The notes under the pieces are model-generated. The model had not been told where the DNA came from and searched no databases. It saw only the letters and a program-made list of their open reading frames with translations. Positions 51,379 through 56,897 of a stretch of DNA of 56,897 nucleotides are shown piece after piece (the stretch's first letter is position 1; each line of letters opens with the position of its first letter). Origin of the DNA: Clostridiales bacterium (GTDB taxonomy: Bacteria; Bacillota; Clostridia; Christensenellales; Borkfalkiaceae); NCBI GenBank assembly GCA_015069365.1, contig SVIT01000004.1:1-56897 (forward strand), read 5' to 3'. The translations under genes were made by a program, and so were the position numbers.

Positions 51379-52413
51379 TTACTTCTTCTTCAGTTCCATA
51401 CATACGATAAACGTAATATCCGTAAAATCATAAGGACGTTCCGCAAATCCGCTTGCGCAAAAAATATGCGTAGGATTCCCATTTTCATCAAATAAAACAG
51501 ACGGTCTTTCCAAATTTCCTTGCGTCGTCTTTCTTCCATCACTCCATTCGATTGTTCTGGAATATACTTTGGGGTCTTCCCCAATTTCAAAATCCATACA
51601 ATCGTCGCTTTCCGCATAAAAGCCGCTACCCCATTCGCCCGTCACGCCATACGCCCCATTTTTTACGTCGTCTTTGGTGATTAAGCAAAACTTCTTTTTC
51701 TGCTCATCATACCAAATAAACGGATCTTCAATGTGCATATTTTCATCGGAAAAATCTAATATCGGCTTATCCGAAAGACGCTTAAATTCCCCATCGGGTT
51801 TATCCGCAACCGCGATTCCCAACTTCAAAGGTTTACCAAATGCGCTGCGCGATTTATAAATCATATATGTTTTTCCGTCGGGCATAATAGCAACCGATGG
51901 ATTGGTCGTAATCGTACAATCCCAATATCTGCAATCGCGTGGTTCTAAAAGAGGTGTATCTGCGCGAACAAATTCTCCATTTATATCGTCTGCGACTGCA
52001 ACGCCAATACGCTTTCTATTCCACGTTTCTTCTCCATAACACTGAGAAACGTCGGCTAAACTCGTTGGAATATCCCCTCCGTACGTCGTTCCCATATAAT
52101 AGAGATAAAATTTCCCATTATATTCTTTAATACAGGTATTATGCGTGCTCATACCGTCAAAATACTCACGTCCACGCCGCGGTAATGCAACGTTTTGAAA
52201 ATGGTATGGCCCTTCAGGCTTATCCGCGACCGAGTGGATAATTTCACTGTTAAACAACCAGTTCCAACCAAAACCGTATTCTTTTTTCCAGCGAGAAGAG
52301 AACATATGATACTTTCCGCCCGATTTAATCACAGAGCAATCCCAAACGTAATAGCCTTCCAGCTGTAATGCGATACTTGCTTTTCCTGCTTTATATCCAA
52401 ACGTATTGTTCAT
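51379..52413 (-). CDS. Five-bladed beta-propeller glycosidase (GH43/GH117-like)
   Basis: A 344-residue protein with repeated propeller blades: YYVWDCSVIKSGGKYHMFSSRW, MSTHNTCIKEYNGKFYLYYMGTTY, CRYWDCTITTNPSVAIMPDGKTYMIYKSRS, LGIAVADKPDGEFKRLSDKP and NMHIEDPFIWYDEQKKKFCLITKDD. The acidic residues in WDCS, DCTITTNPS and EDPFIW are placed like those of clan F/J-type propeller glycosidases. The substrate is unknown. It has no signal peptide, so it is likely cytoplasmic. GGAG precedes the ATG. It converges with araC. Confidence 0.75.
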   Translation of the reverse strand: MNNTFGYKAGKASIALQLEGYYVWDCSVIKSGGKYHMFSSRWKKEYGFGWNWLFNSEIIHSVADKPEGPYHFQNVALPRRGREYFDGMSTHNTCIKEYNGKFYLYYMGTTYGGDIPTSLADVSQCYGEETWNRKRIGVAVADDINGEFVRADTPLLEPRDCRYWDCTITTNPSVAIMPDGKTYMIYKSRSAFGKPLKLGIAVADKPDGEFKRLSDKPILDFSDENMHIEDPFIWYDEQKKKFCLITKDDVKNGAYGVTGEWGSGFYAESDDCMDFEIGEDPKVYSRTIEWSDGRKTTQGNLERPSVLFDENGNPTHIFCASGFAERPYDFTDITFIVCMELKKK

Positions 52414-52457
52414 TTTTCTTTCTCCATTTTAATAGAATATTCACGATGGCTATTTCT

Positions 52458-52490
52458 ACGCCCCCGAAATCTGTATGTCTTCGGGGGCGT
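52458..52490 (-). terminator. GC-rich hairpin after the surface-protein gene (no U-run)
   Basis: ACGCCCCCGAA and TTCGGGGGCGT form a perfect 11-bp stem with an 11-nt loop in the gap between the surface protein and the beta-propeller gene. No U-run follows. Confidence 0.5.
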
Positions 52491-52529
52491 ACTGCCACTA
52501 TTTGTGTTTATGGTATTCCTAATCTGTTA

Positions 52530-54836
52530 TCAATCTTCCTTCTTTTTGGTCAACATGTATGCACCGACAAGCATCAAAGCACTTGCCATCACACCCAAAG
52601 AACCAACAATACCTTTACAACCGCTCATCAATCCCGCAAGCAACCCATCCTGATTCGCACTAGGAGATTGATTGTCAGAGGACGAATCGTCCTGGGGAGG
52701 AATATCTTCCGATGATTCTGCCCATTTCGCAGTCAGATAATAACAGCTTGCAATATTGGAAGTAGGTGTAAAGGTGTACATCCCGTCGATACCGTATACC
52801 CAAGCGACAAATTCATAGCCTTCTTTCGTAGGCGTTTCGGGAATATCGCCCGCCGCGAGAATCTCCCCATGAGCAACCTTAACCCTCTTCACGTTTTTGC
52901 CGTCGTTGAAGATAACCGACCAGAAAATTTCTTCGTCCTGTGCAAAGCCTTGTTCGCCTTTGCTGAAAGATACCGTAGCAGCAGTTTCCTTATACATACT
53001 ACCATATGCCGCAGCCGCCATATCGCTCATACCATACAAAGGAATTCGCAAATCTTTGCCGATGATGATTTCCGTAACAACCTCGTTTTCATTTTCCAAA
53101 ACGACGCTGATTGCGAAATTGCCATACCCCTTATAGTTGTAATAAGCGGTAATGCCGTTTGCACCGAAGTTCACCACTCTATCGTAAAGACTGATTCCGT
53201 TTACGTAAATATCCGCAAGCATATTCAATGCCATAGGCGCATTGCCTGCCGAAATATTTTGGTTAAGGTTATCCCCATCCGCTTCCGTCGGATAATTCGA
53301 ATTTTCCAACTGAATGATTACGTAGCCATCAGCATAATCCACGCCGCTTACGTTGATTTTACCCATGTTTGTATCCACGCCCCAGTTGGTGTTAAGGCTC
53401 GGACCTTGGAAGTCCGCAGGGGTCGTAAACATTTTTACTGTCGAGGTTTGCCAGAAGGAAACCTTTTCCAAGTCTTCGTAAGCCACGCTTTCACCGTTTT
53501 GCACGTAATCTACGTTTACATTGTTCGTGTAGTAATAGTTCGGGAACTCACAGCCCTCTTCGATAATAATATAATCGAAGCTTTCCGCCGTGTATTCTGC
53601 CCCCATAGAGAAGGCAATACAGTTTACCGTTTCCCACATATTAACGACTACGATTTTATCATTGCCGCCCGAAAGGTTGGAAGGATACCAGCCGCCTGCA
53701 TTGAAAACTTGACCAAGCGTAACAAAGCCATTTGCATCCGCAGCGCTGTTCGGCGTAATCATATGAAGCTTAATCTTATGATATCTTGCACCTTCCTCTT
53801 TTTCTCTATCAAACAAAGCTTTCTTGTAAACCATCGTGATGGTGTTACCGCCGATATCTTCCGTGAAAATCAAAATATCATCTCCCGTCAAAGCAACGCC
53901 GTTGAACGTGAGTTTGGAAAGCATATTCAAGCCGTCTGCATCGTTGATATTGTAATTTTCCGTGTTGTTAAAGCTATAGTTAAACTGCACTCTAACCGAA
54001 TTTTGCGCCGCATCCCACACACTATTGTTTTGCGTTGCTACAACGCCAAGTAACTTTTCTTCCAAATCAGTTTCTTCCGTTTGCCAAGTTTCGCCATTGA
54101 AATACAAGGTAACCGCAGGCAAATAGCGTCCGCCGAAAGGTGCGCCTTCCTCAATGGTGAAAATCGTTTGGGTTTTACCGCTTGCAACGTTTAATATGCT
54201 CTCGTCATAAAGGAAGGTAATAGAGTTTTCATTATCCATCTGCAAGAAGGTCAGGTTGCCCAAAGATTGTCCGTTGATTTTTACAAAAGGTCTAATTGCA
54301 GCAATAACCGTTGCTTCAAAACTGCCTTGATTTCCATCATACGCTTTTGCTGTAAAATTCTCGCTGAATATAAGTCTTAACGCACGAGTCGTACCGCCCC
54401 AAACCATGTTGTTATCATTATGGATTCCCACAAATTCAACGTCAGGCGTACCAGGCTCTACGGGCGCGTCGGGTTCTTCGGGCGTATCGGGTACATCGGG
54501 TTCTTCGGGTACGTCGGGCACCACAGGTTTTTGTGTCGTCCAAGTAATCGAGAACGCATTGATAGACGTATCAGACGAATTATAATTTGCATTATAGTAA
54601 GTAATATCCGCACTCACTACGTACGTGGTATAGCTGTTTGACGTTGCAGGGAACTGTGCGCCTGCTTTGATTTCTACTGCATAAACCGCCGTGCCGTGAT
54701 AATTATCATCAATTTGGAAACCAAGAGCATTTGCTTCGCCCCAAATTTTAGCTTGCGCGTTGCCTTGATAAATTTCTCTAAGCGTCTTGTATTCCGTTTC
54801 CGAAGTGTAAACGTTGACATAATCCAACACGTTCAC
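52530..54836 (-). CDS. Membrane-anchored surface protein, N-terminus missing
   Basis: A 768-codon frame opening at a GTG inside the end of the permease gene. There is no signal peptide, although the rest is clearly extracellular. It has a Pro/Glu/Asp linker (PDVPEEPDVPDTPEEPDAPVEPGTPD, about 107-132), several related beta-rich modules (VGIHNDNNMVWGG..., LGVVATQNNSVWDAAQNSVRVQF...), an InlB/Listeria-Bacteroides repeat-like module (GYEFVAWVYGIDGMYTFTPTS...LTAKW), a Ser/Asp/Gln linker, and a C-terminal helix with a basic tail (GVMASALMLVGAYMLTKKKED). The frame is open only to about 54857. I read it as a surface glycan-binding or adhesion protein whose 5' end was lost at a deletion junction. Confidence 0.75.
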   Translation of the reverse strand: MNVLDYVNVYTSETEYKTLREIYQGNAQAKIWGEANALGFQIDDNYHGTAVYAVEIKAGAQFPATSNSYTTYVVSADITYYNANYNSSDTSINAFSITWTTQKPVVPDVPEEPDVPDTPEEPDAPVEPGTPDVEFVGIHNDNNMVWGGTTRALRLIFSENFTAKAYDGNQGSFEATVIAAIRPFVKINGQSLGNLTFLQMDNENSITFLYDESILNVASGKTQTIFTIEEGAPFGGRYLPAVTLYFNGETWQTEETDLEEKLLGVVATQNNSVWDAAQNSVRVQFNYSFNNTENYNINDADGLNMLSKLTFNGVALTGDDILIFTEDIGGNTITMVYKKALFDREKEEGARYHKIKLHMITPNSAADANGFVTLGQVFNAGGWYPSNLSGGNDKIVVVNMWETVNCIAFSMGAEYTAESFDYIIIEEGCEFPNYYYTNNVNVDYVQNGESVAYEDLEKVSFWQTSTVKMFTTPADFQGPSLNTNWGVDTNMGKINVSGVDYADGYVIIQLENSNYPTEADGDNLNQNISAGNAPMALNMLADIYVNGISLYDRVVNFGANGITAYYNYKGYGNFAISVVLENENEVVTEIIIGKDLRIPLYGMSDMAAAAYGSMYKETAATVSFSKGEQGFAQDEEIFWSVIFNDGKNVKRVKVAHGEILAAGDIPETPTKEGYEFVAWVYGIDGMYTFTPTSNIASCYYLTAKWAESSEDIPPQDDSSSDNQSPSANQDGLLAGLMSGCKGIVGSLGVMASALMLVGAYMLTKKKED

Positions 54837-55464
54837 GGAAGAAAGGTCTAATGGGTTTTACAAGCGGCATTACAATCGACCAGTAAATTTTAATCGAGCT
54901 TGCGCCGTCTATAATTGCCGCTTCCGAATACGACTTCGGAATCCCTCTCATAAATTGTCTAATGAGGAAGATGTTGGTCGCACCGCCGCCGAACCAAATC
55001 GGCACCCATAACGGGAATAACGTACCCGTCCAACCGAGCTTTGCATAGATGGTAAACAAAGGTACGCCTGTCACCGTACCAGGCAATAAAAGCGTTGCTA
55101 AAATTAAGGTAAATACCAGGTCTTGCCCTTTAAATTTCACCTTACATAAACCAAATGCCGTCAGCGATGACATCAAACAAACACCACTAATATTCAACAC
55201 GCACACCAACAACGTATTCTTTACGTAAAGCAATAATTCTGTATGCTCAAAAAGTGTTTTATAGGAGTCAAAACTAATTTTTTTCGGAATAATCGACGTC
55301 GTGTTTAAAATTTGTTCATCCGTCATAAAAGAGGAAGTAAACAAATACAAGAACGGGAACACAAAGAAAATTCCAAGAGCGACTAAGAAAAAATATTTAA
55401 CGCCTGTAAATATTCGTCTTCTGAGTATAATTTGATTGTGGGAGAGAATTCGCTCGTTTGCCAT
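54778..55464 (-). pseudogene. Carbohydrate ABC transporter permease (MalG-type), C-terminus lost
   Basis: The frame has N-terminal membrane helices typical of MalG-like permeases (FFLVALGIFFVFPFLYLFTSSF, VKNTLLVCVLNISGVCLMSSLTAFGL) and the EAA loop (SEAAIIDGASSIKIYWSIVMPLVKP), which docks on the ATPase. Relatives then have about 50-60 more residues with the last two helices. Here the sequence turns into IRPFFRERVGLCQRLHFGNG, a frame-shifted reading of the surface-protein gene. The join lies near 54855. The product would not be a complete permease. Confidence 0.85.
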
Positions 55465-55465
55465 A

Positions 55466-56380
55466 TTAAGATTCCTCCCCGTAATACACCCATTTGCTCG
55501 TTTTGAATATGCATACGGTAAGTAAACCTATCACAACGAACAATACCCAAGAAAGCGCAGCCGCGTAACTGATTTGATAGTTGACGAACGCCGCCTTGTA
55601 AATACGTACTACGATAAAGTCAAGTTCGCTTTCGTTTTGACCGTTCATCAAAGGATAATATCCTGCGAATACCTGTAAGGCATTGATAACGCTCATAATC
55701 AGCTGATAGAATATCATAGACGTGGTCATGGGAATGGTAATTTTGAATGTTTTTGTAAAATAGCCTGCGCCGTCCAGCTCTGCCGATTCGTACATTTCAT
55801 TTGGTACGTTTTTCATCTGCGCGAGCCACATAATCATACTCCCTGGCCACCCCCATATACTTAGCATTAAAATGGTGGGGAATACCGTTTCCCCCTTCGT
55901 ATAGAAGGTGTATGGTTCTAAGCCCAAAGCCATAAGATAGTTGTTGAACAAACCATAGGAATCGGTTATATTTTTCCACAATAACGAACCCGCCACCGCA
56001 GGAATTAGGCAGGGCAAATAGTAAACAATACGGAAACCCGCCACGCCTTTCGTCTTTTGGTTGAGGAACAAAGCAACGGCATACGAACCCACCATGCCGA
56101 TCGCAATCGTTGCAATGGCGTAACGGAAAGTGATATAGAACGAATGTATCGTCTTTTGAAAATCCGTCCCAAATATTTTTTGGAACTGTTGTAGACCGAA
56201 ATTGGTAAATTGATTTTCGGAATAATAGAAATTATAATCGCAAAACGCATAAATCAACGAATAAACCATAGGGATCAACGTGAAAATGATAATCCCCAAA
56301 ATTACAGGAAGACAATAGACAATATTCCCGTAATCTTTCCACAACTTACGCAAGCGCGATTGTTGTAAACGGCCGTTCAT
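55466..56380 (-). CDS. Carbohydrate ABC transporter permease (MalF-type)
   Basis: A 304-residue permease with six predicted helices, starting with NIVYCLPVILGIIIFTLIPMVYSLIYAF. Its EAA loop is YESAELDGAGYFTKTFKITIPMTTSMIFY. It forms the channel with the MalG-type partner downstream, driven by a separate MsmX-like ATPase not in the window. The ATG overlaps the solute-binding protein stop (TAATG). Sugar oligomers released from host or dietary glycans are the likely cargo, given the fucosidase and propeller glycosidase. Confidence 0.92.
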   Translation of the reverse strand: MNGRLQQSRLRKLWKDYGNIVYCLPVILGIIIFTLIPMVYSLIYAFCDYNFYYSENQFTNFGLQQFQKIFGTDFQKTIHSFYITFRYAIATIAIGMVGSYAVALFLNQKTKGVAGFRIVYYLPCLIPAVAGSLLWKNITDSYGLFNNYLMALGLEPYTFYTKGETVFPTILMLSIWGWPGSMIMWLAQMKNVPNEMYESAELDGAGYFTKTFKITIPMTTSMIFYQLIMSVINALQVFAGYYPLMNGQNESELDFIVVRIYKAAFVNYQISYAAALSWVLFVVIGLLTVCIFKTSKWVYYGEES

Positions 56381-56897
56381 TATATAATTGCCCCCTTCTT
56401 TACATCCTCAAGATTTTTCGTGTAGGTCGAAATCAGGCTATCTCTCTTAGCCGGCGCACCGTTTTCTACGTTGGTAAGGTTAACGAAAAATGCACTCATT
56501 TGCGTACGAAGCGCCGTTCTCATAGATGCTGCAAAGGAATTGTACGTTGTCAATCGCAATTCTTCGCCGTTAAACCAAGCCGCATGATTCATGGCAGGGT
56601 CAATCGCTTGTTTCCATTCGCCAGAGTCTTTCAGCGATTTCAAGATAGGCTGGATAAAGCCTTCCTTACCGCCAAGGTTTTGACCTTCTTCGGAGATAAT
56701 AAACTTAATGAAATCCCAAGCGATTTCCTTATTCGTTTTCGTAACGCCGTTTGCCGTTTGCTTGCCTTCTGCATGCTTTTTCGTAATACCATAACCCGAC
56801 GTACCTGCCGCCACTTTTTGCGCAGGGAAAGGAATGAAATCCATCATTACCGTACCGCTGTTTTTATCACGAAGATAAGGTACGTAGCTGAGCACCA
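56380..56897 (-). CDS. Extracellular sugar-binding protein of the ABC importer, C-terminal part only
   Basis: The last ~172 codons of a family 1 solute-binding protein; the 5' end lies beyond the right edge. The pattern GTVMMDFIPFPAQKVAAGTSGYGITKKHA, NKEIAWDFIKFIISEEGQNLGGKEGFIQPILKSL and YNSFAASMRTALRTQM is typical of the C-terminal lobe. It overlaps the MalF-type permease by TAATG. Confidence 0.88.
   Translation of the reverse strand, partial: VLSYVPYLRDKNSGTVMMDFIPFPAQKVAAGTSGYGITKKHAEGKQTANGVTKTNKEIAWDFIKFIISEEGQNLGGKEGFIQPILKSLKDSGEWKQAIDPAMNHAAWFNGEELRLTTYNSFAASMRTALRTQMSAFFVNLTNVENGAPAKRDSLISTYTKNLEDVKKGAII

Noticed and set aside
52869-54053. 394-aa plus-strand ORF opposite the surface protein
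   Set aside because: Antisense shadow without ribosome binding site or family features.
1-56897. CRISPR arrays, rRNA genes, riboswitches other than the T-box
   Set aside because: I scanned for regularly spaced repeats, rRNA-conserved segments and common riboswitch cores and saw none I could support.

Overview
The window looks like chromosomal DNA of a low-to-mid GC Gram-positive bacterium, most likely an uncultured gut-type member of the Clostridia (a Christensenellales-like relative is my guess, not something the sequence proves). The reasons are strong AGGAGG ribosome binding sites, SigA-type TTGACA-17-TATAAT promoters, a T-box leader on pheST, the Firmicutes gene order ispG-(polC)-rimP-nusA-ylxR-ylxQ-infB-rbfA-nrnA, and CdaA/TrmK/YlxR-type genes. 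Almost every gene from 1 to 48.2 kb lies on the minus strand, so gene order is described from high to low coordinates.

Core region (1-48.2 kb). A c-di-AMP/lysine block (cdaA, a 34-codon CdaR-like micro-ORF, lysC, an alpha/beta hydrolase) lies at the left edge. Next come holA, a short ComEC with a small XRE regulator, and a large DUF4011-type helicase split by a frameshift. The translation block rimP-nusA-ylxR-ylxQ-infB-rbfA-nrnA follows, preceded by ispG and a protein that sits exactly where polC normally lies but keeps only the PolC N-terminal, OB and proofreading exonuclease parts. A long run of closely packed housekeeping genes (dgt-dnaG-rpoD-trmK-nif3-zinc ribbon-alr-fau-membrane protein-rsmD-coaD-DAHP synthase-patatin-rarA-nrdR) extends from 34.3 to 20.9 kb. 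After an FAD oxidoreductase there is a small envelope-lipid group (GT8, PlsC-like acyltransferase, CrtO-like membrane protein). Then follow dtd, efp, an M24 peptidase, an endonuclease-IV-like TIM barrel, ribF, truB and T-box-controlled pheST, and finally mscL.

Accessory region (48.2-56.9 kb). It starts with a 45-nt 3' fragment of a tRNA-Gln gene (anticodon loop to CCA) with three 12-bp direct repeats beside it, which is the signature of a site-specific integration junction. Beyond it lie a decayed DUF234 ATPase remnant, a GH29 alpha-L-fucosidase cut short at its C-terminus, a divergent AraC regulator, a beta-propeller glycosidase, an anchored surface protein without its N-terminus, and a sugar ABC importer (two permeases and a partial solute-binding protein). 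The second permease is cut short and runs into the surface protein. I read this as a decaying carbohydrate-utilisation island inserted at tRNA-Gln, with the intact tRNA and an integrase predicted beyond the right edge; assembly error is the alternative for the broken joins.

Most notable: the polymerase-less PolC with a candidate clamp-binding motif, the membrane-anchor-only CdaR, the tRNA-Gln att fragment with its repeats, and a dispersed short repeat (core CAGGTACGCGTTGAA on the coding strand) found inside and between housekeeping genes.
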